DNA from: MGIIb-O2 sp964003245
Lineage (GTDB): Archaea; Thermoplasmatota; Poseidoniia; Poseidoniales; Thalassarchaeaceae
Length of the DNA stretch: 10,216 nucleotides
Assembly (NCBI GenBank): GCA_964003245.1
Contig: CAXFIU010000047.1
Location: forward strand, 1-10,216
Reading direction: 5' to 3'
Made by a program: the position numbers and the translations under genes. The notes below the pieces were generated by a model. The model had not been told where the DNA came from. It did no database searches and was given only the letters and a program-made list of their open reading frames with translations. Below, piece after piece: positions 1 to 7,316 of this stretch (position 1 is the first letter of the stretch; each line of letters starts with the position of its first letter).

Positions 1-2973
1 GCTGTATCATTTTCATATAATGTCTCATCAGAATCAAATTATGATTTCTTGAAGTTCTATATTGATGGAATTCAAATCGCTCAATGGTCGGGTTCCCAAA
101 GTGGTAATTTTACAACCCCTATATCCCTTGGTCAACACACTTTGATGTGGAAGTACGTGAAAGATGGAAGCGTCAGTTCCGGACTTGATGCTGCTTGGAT
201 AGATGATGTGGTTATTCCAGTTGCAAATTATACTGAAGAATTGAATGCTCTAGTGAATGAGATTGTATCTCTAACTACTGGGAGCGGCTCGACTGAGACT
301 TTCATGACCGTCTTAAATCCGTATTCACTTCTCAATTCACCAAGAAGTGGATGGACTGCCGGAATGCCTGCGATTAGTGTCGATGAAGATACTGGCGAGT
401 ATATTGAAGATATCGGACCCGGTCTGGATTATGTCTGGCAAGATGGCCTCGGCTGGAGTACAATAGGGCACTTTGTATTAGTTAACGACACTCGTCTAAC
501 TAATGGATATGGCTGGTCGGTAAATCCAGAAGTTAATGTTGACGACGAAGGAAATATCCATGTTGTATGGGTGGATGGACGCGATTCCATGCCAGGTCAG
601 GATGTTCCTTCTCAACTACATTATATGCAGATTGATTTGAGCAAGAAAGGAATACTTGATGGTGAGCATGACGGTCTAGATTTGAGTCAAGTAGCCGTTG
701 TTACTAACTCAGCAGTTCCAGGATCAGATATGACATATGGTGCAAATCCAAGAGTTGATTTTGATAATGATGGTTCAGTTCATATTACCTGGTTTGAATC
801 CTTAGAGAACGAAATCACTGATGAGGAAAGAGTTGAATTAAGGTGGACAAGAATTAATTCTCCACAATTAAATAGTGATGGTGAACTTCCAGTAGGTCAA
901 ACATTGACTGAAGCTTATGGCGTTATCAACACCAGAATTATTGCCTCTAGCTCAGACAACTTAATGGGAATTTTTGGCAATAATGTGCAATCATCGTCTC
1001 AACCGATAGTTAACTTCGATTGGCCAAATCGTGACATTATTTGGACAACAGATGATTGTCTTGATACATCCCAAGAAGAAGAAAAATGGGAGGTATGTCT
1101 TTGGTCAGAAAATGTCTGGAATGTAGAAATTAGTGCAACCCCTGATGAACTGAGCTTCTTACCTTCCGAATCATTCAACACCAATTATCAAATTAATGCG
1201 ATACAGTTGCCAGGAGAATCTGATATAGTAATTATTGATGTCCAAGGAACTCCAGAAAATTGGTTCATTGATGCAGGTTTTGCAGGCAATTATCAACATA
1301 CCACAACTCTAATTGAGAATCAAATGAATAATTTTGATTTATTTATTCGCGCCCCCACATTAGCACAGGTTAACGAAGACCAAGAATTCTTATTGACAAT
1401 TTCAGTACAGTCTTCAACCAAAGAAGAAGCTATTGTTACAAAATTAATTCAGGTCAATCTGATCAATAATCAGGACTGGGATGATGATGACAACGATGGA
1501 ATAATTGATGAGCACGATCTTTGCCAATTCGGAGAGTCAAATTGGCAATCTTCTATGCTTAACGATTATGATAGCGATGGTTGTAGAGACTCATCAGAAG
1601 ACTTAGATGATGACAATGATGGCTATCTTGATGGTGATGATTTATGCCCAATAGGTACAATTGGAGAAATATTAGATGATGACAATGATGGCTGTGACGA
1701 TATAACTGAGGACTTAGACTTAGATGGTGATGGTGTATTGAATAGTGAAGACTTGTGCCCTTCCGGAGCACAATATTGGGCTGGTTTATCTGAAGATAAT
1801 GATGGAGACGGATGCCGAGATGCTGATGAGGATGATAATGATGATAATGACCCATTTTTAGATGCGAATGATGCATGTCCATCTGGATACTCTTCGTGGG
1901 ATGATCTATATTTTGATCATGATAATGATGGTTGTCATGATACATTTGAAGATGATGATGATGATAATGATGGAATTAGCGATAGAGAAGACAATTGTCC
2001 TCAAGGCCTAGTTTTATGGATTTCTAGTCCAGCTACTGATCAAGATGGAGATGGTTGCCACGACTCAACTGAAGATGACGACAGAGATAATGATGGAGTA
2101 CCAGATACTTTAGATCAATGTTCCATGGGCTTATCTGGTTGGGTATCTACTGCATTGAATGACTGGGATTCTGATGGATGTAATGATTATCTAGAAGATC
2201 TTGATGACGACAATGATGGATTCTTAGATACTGAAGATAATTGTGTTAAAAGTGATATGAATTCTAATCATGGAGGCTCCGATGGAGATCTAGATGATGA
2301 CGGTTGTCTGGATGATTCTGAAGATATGGATATCGATAATGACGGGATAGAAAATGGCCTAGACAATTGTCAAGATAATCCTACATCTGATTGGGTTTCA
2401 ACGATATTAGAAGATGTCGATCAGGACGGTTGTCATGATGATTATGAGGATGCAGATGATGATAACGACGGTGTTTTAGATAGTTTCGACAATTGTCCTA
2501 ATAGTATTTCCAGTGGTCTAGATATTGATAATGATGGTTGCATAGATGACATCGAAGACGATGATGACGATGGAGACGGCATCCCTGATTCTAGAGACAA
2601 TTGCCCTAACGGTCTAGTCAATTGGATTTCGAATAAGAAAACCGATGCAGATCGTGATGGTTGTATGGATTCTATTGAAGATACTAATGTCGAAATGAGT
2701 ATAACTCAATTATTATCCTCCAGTTCTGTTATTAATGCTAGTATTTTTAGCATTATAATCGTTTTATTATCCGGTTTAGTTTTAGTACAAAGGAGTCGAA
2801 GATCTCCAATAGCGCCTGACTATACAGATGAGATAATAGAAAGGCACAACAAAGGTGTTTGGAAAGAGGATGATTCGGAAAAGAGAATGAATGATCTGAA
2901 ACAAGTAGGATATTCTCCTGAAGTAGCACGTGCAATTGTACAAAACGAGAACCAATTCTCAGAGGAAAGTTAG
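1..2973 (+). CDS. Large surface protein with TSP3-like Ca2+-binding repeats and C-terminal membrane anchor (5' partial)
   Basis: The reading frame is open from the first base (AVSFSYNVSSESNYDFLKFY...), so the gene starts outside the window and a TTG at 49 is not its start; 990 residues are visible. The order is: a lectin/MAM-like beta domain (about residues 1-75, with YDFLKFYIDG and AWIDDVV); a region with propeller-like strands (about 115-290, NPEVNVDDEGNIHVVWVDGR and NPRVDFDNDGSVHITW, resembling BNR/sialidase-type blades); an Ig-like region (about 370-490); ten Asp-rich repeats (494-894); one hydrophobic helix (910-929); then RSRRS and a 60-residue polar tail. The basic residues after the helix predict N-outside, C-inside topology. 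The protein is probably a Ca2+-stabilised surface stalk or adhesin; its ligand is unknown. The C-terminal half of the tail (MNDLKQVGYSPEVARAIV) resembles a small UBA-like helical motif. The T-rich stretch at 2989-2998 after the stop could end transcription. Domain names come from reading the sequence, not from profile searches. Confidence 0.85.
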   Translation, partial: AVSFSYNVSSESNYDFLKFYIDGIQIAQWSGSQSGNFTTPISLGQHTLMWKYVKDGSVSSGLDAAWIDDVVIPVANYTEELNALVNEIVSLTTGSGSTETFMTVLNPYSLLNSPRSGWTAGMPAISVDEDTGEYIEDIGPGLDYVWQDGLGWSTIGHFVLVNDTRLTNGYGWSVNPEVNVDDEGNIHVVWVDGRDSMPGQDVPSQLHYMQIDLSKKGILDGEHDGLDLSQVAVVTNSAVPGSDMTYGANPRVDFDNDGSVHITWFESLENEITDEERVELRWTRINSPQLNSDGELPVGQTLTEAYGVINTRIIASSSDNLMGIFGNNVQSSSQPIVNFDWPNRDIIWTTDDCLDTSQEEEKWEVCLWSENVWNVEISATPDELSFLPSESFNTNYQINAIQLPGESDIVIIDVQGTPENWFIDAGFAGNYQHTTTLIENQMNNFDLFIRAPTLAQVNEDQEFLLTISVQSSTKEEAIVTKLIQVNLINNQDWDDDDNDGIIDEHDLCQFGESNWQSSMLNDYDSDGCRDSSEDLDDDNDGYLDGDDLCPIGTIGEILDDDNDGCDDITEDLDLDGDGVLNSEDLCPSGAQYWAGLSEDNDGDGCRDADEDDNDDNDPFLDANDACPSGYSSWDDLYFDHDNDGCHDTFEDDDDDNDGISDREDNCPQGLVLWISSPATDQDGDGCHDSTEDDDRDNDGVPDTLDQCSMGLSGWVSTALNDWDSDGCNDYLEDLDDDNDGFLDTEDNCVKSDMNSNHGGSDGDLDDDGCLDDSEDMDIDNDGIENGLDNCQDNPTSDWVSTILEDVDQDGCHDDYEDADDDNDGVLDSFDNCPNSISSGLDIDNDGCIDDIEDDDDDGDGIPDSRDNCPNGLVNWISNKKTDADRDGCMDSIEDTNVEMSITQLLSSSSVINASIFSIIIVLLSGLVLVQRSRRSPIAPDYTDEIIERHNKGVWKEDDSEKRMNDLKQVGYSPEVARAIVQNENQFSEES
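1480..2682 (+). repeat. Ten tandem thrombospondin type 3-like repeats, 36-42 residues each
   Basis: These are in-frame protein repeats. Units start at 1480, 1603, 1714, 1834, 1954, 2077, 2200, 2326, 2452 and 2560. Each follows the pattern DDDNDGxxDxxDxCPxG, a spacer usually containing W, then DxDxDGCxDxxED. So each unit carries two Ca2+-binding Asp clusters and exactly two Cys, 20 in all, suggesting one disulfide per unit or between neighbours. Units 2, 7 and 9 lack the spacer Trp. Unit 4 has Pro in place of the Gly in the first loop (DDNDPF). Codons differ between units, so this is not a recent DNA-level expansion. TSP3 repeats are known to wrap around Ca2+ ions as a rigid rod; the same role here is inferred. 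Confidence 0.9.
2728..2787 (+). other. Membrane-spanning segment of the surface protein
   Basis: A run of about 20 apolar residues (VINASIFSIIIVLLSGLVLV) is followed directly by QRSRRS. It is the only long hydrophobic stretch in the visible protein. The basic cluster on its C-terminal side puts the tail in the cytoplasm and the repeats outside. Confidence 0.85.
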
Positions 2974-2980
2974 AAAATCA

Positions 2981-2986
2981 TTTATC
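2981..2986 (+). promoter_or_regulatory. Possible TATA-like box for the HTH_10 regulator
   Basis: TTTATC lies in the 47-base gap after the surface-protein gene, 40 bases before the ATG at 3021. An archaeal TATA box about 25 bases upstream of the start point would place transcription near 3006-3010 and give a leader of about 11-15 bases. The same hexamer occurs 41 bases before the ATG of the next gene, which supports the reading. Chance occurrence in AT-rich DNA cannot be excluded. Confidence 0.35.
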
Positions 2987-3020
2987 AATTATTTTCTTAA
3001 CCTTTGGGGGCTACTCGAGT

Positions 3021-3680
3021 ATGAGGCAAACCACCATGCGAGCGGTCCGGATTGAATGTTCACCATCTTCAATCCTTCATGATAATCGTATCAAGAAAGC
3101 TCTCGAGTCAGTTAGTTGGGATTACAGAGGAAGTCTTGGAATAATTAATGATAATTTGAGAATTATGGTCGAATGTATTACTATAGATTCTCAATGCCCA
3201 CAACCTGGTTATAGTATAGAAGGAATCACAGTAATAGAAATTTTAGAAGAGTGGGCTTCTGACTATTTGACACACCATTTGTTAATCTTGGAACTTAATT
3301 CTAAGTTAATAGGTAATTTTTTCACGAATAATGATTTATGTATTCTTTCAGGCACCAATTTAACATCATCAGGTTTGGTTATCCAGTTATCTGGAAGACA
3401 ATCATCTATGGTTAACGTGCTTAACTCAATTCAGAATCAGATGCCTGTAGAAAGAATTGTCAGAGCTAGAAATTCCGATGGCATTTCTAATACCACAACA
3501 ACTTTACAGCAACACAAAATAGTGAAATTAGCACATAATAGTGGTTGGTACGAAGTCCCCAAGAAAACCTCTATCAGAGATTTAGCAGTTAAATTAGGTC
3601 TCTCCAAATCGACAGTTGCTGAACAGTTGGTAAAGGCCGAAGGAGAGATTGTTAAGCAATTTCTCAAAAAATCAAAATAA
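3021..3680 (+). CDS. HTH_10 (bacterio-opsin activator type) transcription regulator
   Basis: The protein has 219 residues and is probably a DNA-binding regulator. The C-terminal region (about 161-215) has the HTH_10 signature: a T..Q..IV..A...GWYEVPKKTSIRDLA start, then LGLSKSTVAEQLVKAEGEIV, where the second half is the recognition helix and its flank. This domain is found in the halobacterial Bat family and many archaeal paralogues. The N-terminal 155 residues show no PAS or GAF hallmarks that I recognise and resemble the small sensor-like N-terminus of short HTH_10 proteins. The signal and target genes are unknown, and a link to rhodopsin should not be assumed. ATG at 3021 fits the upstream TTTATC box; ATG at 3036, preceded by GAGG nine bases upstream, is an alternative that drops five residues. 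It lies 47 bases after the surface-protein gene on the same strand. Confidence 0.85.
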   Translation: MRQTTMRAVRIECSPSSILHDNRIKKALESVSWDYRGSLGIINDNLRIMVECITIDSQCPQPGYSIEGITVIEILEEWASDYLTHHLLILELNSKLIGNFFTNNDLCILSGTNLTSSGLVIQLSGRQSSMVNVLNSIQNQMPVERIVRARNSDGISNTTTTLQQHKIVKLAHNSGWYEVPKKTSIRDLAVKLGLSKSTVAEQLVKAEGEIVKQFLKKSK

Positions 3681-3693
3681 TGATCAGTTAATG

Positions 3694-3699
3694 TTTATC
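3694..3699 (+). promoter_or_regulatory. Possible TATA-like box for the zinc-ribbon gene
   Basis: TTTATC lies 41 bases before the ATG at 3735, almost the same spacing as the box before the regulator gene. Transcription would start near 3720, just upstream of the ribosome binding site at 3722-3728. Confidence 0.35.
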
Positions 3700-3721
3700 T
3701 CAGAGAATATCATTATCAAAT

Positions 3722-3728
3722 AAAGGTG
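3722..3728 (+). promoter_or_regulatory. Ribosome binding site that decides the zinc-ribbon gene start
   Basis: AAAGGTG pairs with the archaeal 16S 3' end (anti-GGAGGTGAT) and ends six bases before the ATG at 3735. The upstream in-frame GTG at 3726 lies inside this site, so it is probably not the initiator. Confidence 0.6.
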
Positions 3729-3734
3729 CTTAAT

Positions 3735-4154
3735 ATGAAAATTCCAGCTACAATGTTACAGCAATTTATTGGTATGGACGATTACGAAAGAAAATTAACG
3801 ATTGATCGCATTTCTAGAGAATTAGGTCTTTCTATTACTGATATTGAAAATGAGATTAGAGATTTTGAACAAGGAATAAATTCTCCGCAATCTAAATTAG
3901 AATTTGATGTGCCAGAAAAACAATCCCATTTTATCCTCTCTGATGATTCATCCGAAGACTCTCCCGATTTTATTAGTGATGCTCATAGATATAGATTTAC
4001 ATATGATCCAAGTAAAGATGCCAAAGAAAGGCAATCCAATGCTAATCAAGCAATTTTATGCCCACATTGTAATGTCGGCATTGGAATTCCTCCAATAAGG
4101 CCAATTAAAGTAATGTGCCCCTCATGTCGAATAGAGTCAGTATTTGAGAAGTAA
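3735..4154 (+). CDS. Uncharacterised small protein: helical N-terminus plus C-terminal zinc ribbon
   Basis: The protein has 139 residues from the ATG chosen by the AAAGGTG site; a GTG at 3726 would add three. I do not recognise a named family. The N-terminus (about 1-48, with DYERKLTIDRISRELGLSITDIENEI) is predicted helical and could be a helix-turn-helix or UBA-like module. Residues 49-105 are acidic and polar, probably a flexible linker. The C-terminus is a four-Cys zinc ribbon: CPHC (Cys109, Cys112) and CPSC (Cys128, Cys131), with the knuckles separated by NVGIGIPPIRPIKVM. This suggests a nucleic-acid or protein-binding adaptor. It follows the HTH_10 regulator on the same strand after a 54-base gap and has its own putative promoter. 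Its stop codon abuts that of the convergent DUF373 gene with no base between. Function is unknown. Confidence 0.75.
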   Translation: MKIPATMLQQFIGMDDYERKLTIDRISRELGLSITDIENEIRDFEQGINSPQSKLEFDVPEKQSHFILSDDSSEDSPDFISDAHRYRFTYDPSKDAKERQSNANQAILCPHCNVGIGIPPIRPIKVMCPSCRIESVFEK

Positions 4155-5279
4155 TTATACTCCCCAGAACTTATTATTTGAGATATTTTCTTCTTCTTTA
4201 GTAATAGATTCAACAGCTGTCTTCAACAAATAATATAATACCAATGTAAATAATGGTAGATCCCAATCATTTGATACCGTTTCAAAGCTTACAATATACG
4301 ACTGCCCTTCTAGAATTTTAATTAATACGGTTAGAGAAGCTTCTGCTATTGTGTAGACTATTGCACCTCTTCCCAATAGAATGATTGATCTTCCAGTATA
4401 AGTTCCCTCTCCCCATCTAACTATTCCAATAGCAAGTGCAAATGTGAATACAGATACGACTAACCACGTCAAAGCATCTTGAATTGCATTTGACCATATT
4501 AGAGCATCAGAAGATCCACCAAATTGTTCTGTATCGGAGAAAACTTGGAACATAGTTATTCCAGCTAAAAACACAGAGAAAATAGACATCGCCCACAGCA
4601 TCGAAGAAAAGATTCCTTTTTGTGCACTATCTCGTAAATCTACCATTAGTCTTTCTAACTGTTCTTCCCAACCTAGGCCTTTAGAAAGAATCCAAACCCC
4701 AACTAATAATGGCATTACTCCTATTAGAATTCTGCCATTTGGCAATATCAACCCCAGTCCAATAATCATTAAGAATATAGAAATCGGTACCAATAATTTT
4801 GCTCTCCAGCGTGGATCATCAATTGCCTTTGCTATGTAATAATATGTTGACTCAATACCTTTAGACTGTCTCACAATTATTTTTTCTAGATGTTCGACTC
4901 GGATTCTAGAAGTAATTATTGGCATTGATGCTTCATCGTCAGCCCCATCTGTTACTAGAATAGCCACATCAGGTTGAAACTCTTTAATCACTTCATCCAA
5001 TTGACTAGCAATTGCTCTATCACTTCTAGGACCTACACGTACATCACCGGTGAGTATTGCAACTTCAACCTCATCATTAGGATCTATATTTTCCATTATC
5101 CTATCATAATGATGCAATGCACCTAGGATTGCATTAGTATCTGACTCTTCAGGATCAGCAATTCCAAGTTTGATAGCCGCAGTAATAGTCGGTTTTCTCC
5201 CAAGCACTGGCCCTCTAATTGCTGCTTTTACGCCAAGGTCGTTGTCTCTATCAACTGTTAGAACTAATGTTCTGACCAT
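4155..5279 (-). CDS. DUF373 family archaeal membrane protein
   Basis: The protein has 374 residues. The N-terminal 155 form the soluble conserved part of DUF373: LTVDRDNDLG (7-16), ADPEESDTNA (41-50), LTGDVRVG (76-83) and LVTDGADDE (108-116). Six probable membrane helices follow, at about 162-180, 184-200, 223-247, 264-288, 298-322 and 340-358. The Asp-rich motifs could bind a metal or nucleotide; no activity is known to me for this family. The ATG at 5279 is chosen because GGAGGT lies seven bases upstream and the family consensus begins right after it. An in-frame ATG at 5318 would add 13 residues that do not look like the family. The gene starts 39 bases after the priL stop on the same strand, so the two are likely cotranscribed. 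Why a membrane protein would follow primase is not evident. Confidence 0.9.
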   Translation of the reverse strand: MVRTLVLTVDRDNDLGVKAAIRGPVLGRKPTITAAIKLGIADPEESDTNAILGALHHYDRIMENIDPNDEVEVAILTGDVRVGPRSDRAIASQLDEVIKEFQPDVAILVTDGADDEASMPIITSRIRVEHLEKIIVRQSKGIESTYYYIAKAIDDPRWRAKLLVPISIFLMIIGLGLILPNGRILIGVMPLLVGVWILSKGLGWEEQLERLMVDLRDSAQKGIFSSMLWAMSIFSVFLAGITMFQVFSDTEQFGGSSDALIWSNAIQDALTWLVVSVFTFALAIGIVRWGEGTYTGRSIILLGRGAIVYTIAEASLTVLIKILEGQSYIVSFETVSNDWDLPLFTLVLYYLLKTAVESITKEEENISNNKFWGV

Positions 5280-5286
5280 CCGACCG

Positions 5287-5292
5287 ACCTCC
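5287..5292 (-). promoter_or_regulatory. Strong Shine-Dalgarno site for the DUF373 gene
   Basis: On the minus strand, GGAGGT is followed by seven bases and then ATG (5279). It is the best ribosome binding site in the window and decides the start. It sits in the 39-base gap after priL, consistent with reinitiation on a shared transcript. Confidence 0.75.
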
Positions 5293-5318
5293 GTTGAATG
5301 AGCCTTAACTAAAGACAC

Positions 5319-6494
5319 CTATGAAGAATTGTCTTCCTTGTGAGACTTTTCATCATTTTTCTCTAAAGTCACCACTCCTCCGCCATCTTGAAACCTCCGC
5401 CTTTGTTTGGCTTTGAGATACTTCAATGGGTGCGTTAACCATTCTTGGTCACAGAGCCGATCATCTCCTGGAGAAACTGGACATCTTGCACTAGTTTTCA
5501 ATGCCGCACAGCCATGAGGAGTATATTTCCGTTCAAAAATCTGATTTATTTGGTAGCTTGTTGTATCAGCACTGTAGTCGGGTGCATTTATGAAAAACCC
5601 ACAAGTTTGTTCTTGCGATAGTCCCATCGATAGTGACATAGATGCTAGGAAAAGCCGACCAGTATGATTTACATTTATTCCTTGACTCAATTCAGCTACT
5701 GCCGATTCAAAACAAGGAGGCCAGTCTTCCCTAATTGCTGCAGTCATAGGCATCTCTTCCTTTACTTGTTCAGACAATAATTTACTGACTCTTTCTACAG
5801 GATCAGAAAACAATTCAGCAAATGAATCATCCATTTTATTCATCCTCTCTAAGCAACTATTTGTCAAATCTTCACGAATTCTTTCTTTGATTAATCTAGC
5901 AGCTCTTTGTTGACTTGTTTCCCCAGCTCCTGAATTCATACAGACCCAACCGTTTTCAACAGGGCGATTGATTAATCTCCAATAATTACCAGATATACGC
6001 GGACAAAGTTCTATGAAATCACTCATTGGTATCCAATAAGTTACTTTTCTTCCAAATTTATCTGGCACTTCTTTTATGTCAGAAATATATGATTTTGCCA
6101 ACAGAATAAAATTTTCTTTATCCATTCCAAATAGTTGGTCAGCCCTACTTGCTTCACCTTCAACCCATCTCGCCAAGAGTCTTTCATTGAATGAAGCACA
6201 AACAACAAGCATTGCATATAGGAATGATAGCGATTCAGTCATCTTTCCTAAGTCAGATGATAAATCAATTGTTGTTGCAGAATCAACTCCTTCTTTGTGC
6301 ATAACCGATTCAAGAAGTCTTACTCTACCTCTTGCACGTACTTCTTCTAGCCAAGGCTCTTCGATTAAATCATTGACCGTTATTCCATTTTTTTCAAGAA
6401 CTATTTTTATGAAACCATTGCCTTGAGGTAAGAAAGGATATCTTGCCATCAAAGCATCATTTTCGATGCTTGGTTTAGTTAGGGGCATCGGCAC
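5319..6494 (-). CDS. priL: DNA primase large subunit PriL
   Basis: This is the regulatory, iron-sulfur-containing subunit of the archaeal-eukaryotic primase, which with PriS makes primers for replication. It has 391 residues, a normal family length. The N-terminal half is helical with the typical early YPFL motif (19-22). The C-terminal Fe-S domain carries the four expected cysteines: Cys261 (PPCF), Cys329 and Cys338 (YTPHGCAALKTSARC) and Cys348 (RLC), followed by the conserved HP..YL. The family DY...T.YQ...I element is also present (306-319). A Lys/Glu-rich tail of about 30 residues ends the protein. The start is a GTG at 6494; ATG at 6488, two codons in, is equally plausible. PriS is not in the window. 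The gene diverges from mptE and is followed 39 bases later by the DUF373 gene, probably on the same transcript. Confidence 0.95.
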   Translation of the reverse strand: MPMPLTKPSIENDALMARYPFLPQGNGFIKIVLEKNGITVNDLIEEPWLEEVRARGRVRLLESVMHKEGVDSATTIDLSSDLGKMTESLSFLYAMLVVCASFNERLLARWVEGEASRADQLFGMDKENFILLAKSYISDIKEVPDKFGRKVTYWIPMSDFIELCPRISGNYWRLINRPVENGWVCMNSGAGETSQQRAARLIKERIREDLTNSCLERMNKMDDSFAELFSDPVERVSKLLSEQVKEEMPMTAAIREDWPPCFESAVAELSQGINVNHTGRLFLASMSLSMGLSQEQTCGFFINAPDYSADTTSYQINQIFERKYTPHGCAALKTSARCPVSPGDDRLCDQEWLTHPLKYLKAKQRRRFQDGGGVVTLEKNDEKSHKEDNSS

Positions 6495-6560
6495 ATTATG
6501 TCCATGAACGACGAGGGTTCTTCAATACTCACCGACCCCTTCCACTGGAGTTGTACCCAA
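6489..6560. promoter_or_regulatory. Divergent start region between priL and mptE
   Basis: If priL starts at 6488 or 6494 and mptE at 6498, the start codons are only 3-9 bases apart and each promoter must lie inside the other gene. If mptE starts at the in-frame ATG 6561, which has GGAG (6547-6550) ten bases upstream, about 70 bases are free for promoters in both directions. I see no convincing TATA box. The best minus-strand candidate is GTATTGAA (6522-6529), about 40 bases before priL, the same distance as the TTTATC boxes elsewhere. Confidence 0.35.
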
Positions 6561-7316
6561 ATGTCCATAGAAATTGACCTTCTTCCACTTGATGATAAGT
6601 TAATCAAGTTGCAAGACGATGTGCGTAATTTTTTTGATTGGGATATAGAATCCGATATTGAAAGTGCTACTCAACTCTTGTCAACAGTTGAGAGTACTAC
6701 AATTGGAGTTTGGACTAGACCACAAAGATCTGTAACTATAGCTAATCTCCGAAGAAGGTTAGTACTAAGAGAAACAAAAATAGCAGTATTAGGCGCTGCA
6801 GTAGAAGAATCAGAGATAATATCTATGTTAGAAAGTCCTACTTTGTTTGTCGCAGCCGATGGTGCAGTAGGGGTACTTTCATCGTTACCTGAGTCTATTT
6901 CCGAACGAGCTTGGTCAAGACTAGTCTGTATTGTTAGTGATGCAGACGGAGGAGATGGCACAATTGAAGCTGTAAGGCGAAGCATCCCGGTAATTTTACA
7001 TGCGCATGGAGATAACATCTCATCTTGGAGAAATCTTTTACAAGTGGCAGTTAATGTACAAAACCCTCCAAGAATTGTGCTAACCCATCAAACACCATCA
7101 AAGATAGACGGAATGTATAATCCTGGAGGATTTACAGATGGAGATAGAGCGATTTGCTTTTTGATAGCTCTGGGCGTTCCCCTTGAAAGAATTTTATTGT
7201 TAGGAACTCGTACTGATTTAGTTGGCAAATGGTCCGGTGCAACTAATCCCAAAGAGAAATTAATCAAACTTCAATGGATGGCCAAGATTTTATCTATAAT
7301 TGGAATCAAATATTAA
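6498..7316 (+). CDS. mptE: 6-hydroxymethyl-7,8-dihydropterin pyrophosphokinase, MptE type (DUF115)
   Basis: This is the archaeal enzyme that transfers pyrophosphate from ATP to 6-hydroxymethyl-7,8-dihydropterin (EC 2.7.6.3), a cytoplasmic step towards folate or methanopterin cofactors. It is unrelated in fold to bacterial FolK. Family motifs appear in order: VLGAAVE (97-103), VAADGA (118-123), VSDADGG (146-152), HAHGDN (168-173) and NPGGFTDGDRA (208-218). The protein has 272 residues from the ATG at 6498. Starting at Met22 (6561) would give 251 residues, closer to the usual compact family, and has GGAG ten bases upstream; I cannot settle the choice. ATG at 6504 is also possible. It lies between two replication genes on the opposite strand, and its stop codon directly abuts the DP2 stop. 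Which cofactor it serves here cannot be read from the window. Confidence 0.9.
   Translation: MSMNDEGSSILTDPFHWSCTQMSIEIDLLPLDDKLIKLQDDVRNFFDWDIESDIESATQLLSTVESTTIGVWTRPQRSVTIANLRRRLVLRETKIAVLGAAVEESEIISMLESPTLFVAADGAVGVLSSLPESISERAWSRLVCIVSDADGGDGTIEAVRRSIPVILHAHGDNISSWRNLLQVAVNVQNPPRIVLTHQTPSKIDGMYNPGGFTDGDRAICFLIALGVPLERILLLGTRTDLVGKWSGATNPKEKLIKLQWMAKILSIIGIKY

Noticed and set aside
49..51. TTG as the start of the surface-protein gene
   Set aside because: The same frame is open to base 1 and encodes VSSESNYDFLKFYIDG, a continuous beta-strand motif, so the gene begins further left.
1559..1945. Open frame on the minus strand encoding a His-rich 128-residue protein
   Set aside because: It is the antisense reading of the GAT/GAC-rich Asp repeats (ATC/ATG complement gives His, Tyr, Asp), with no start signal or family resemblance.
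1480..2682. Tandem array as a CRISPR or DNA satellite
   Set aside because: The periodicity is in the protein; unit lengths vary in multiples of three and the nucleotide sequence differs from unit to unit.
3021..3680. Regulator as a light or rhodopsin switch
   Set aside because: The HTH_10 domain is widespread in archaea; no rhodopsin gene or photosensory domain is visible.
5280..5318. Upstream ATG of the DUF373 gene
   Set aside because: The GGAGGT site points to the ATG at 5279, and the 13 extra residues lie outside the family consensus.
6498..7316. DUF115 protein as a flagellin glycosyltransferase (Maf-like)
   Set aside because: Length and the compact HAHGDN and GGFTDGDRA motifs fit the archaeal pterin pyrophosphokinase; Maf proteins are much longer.
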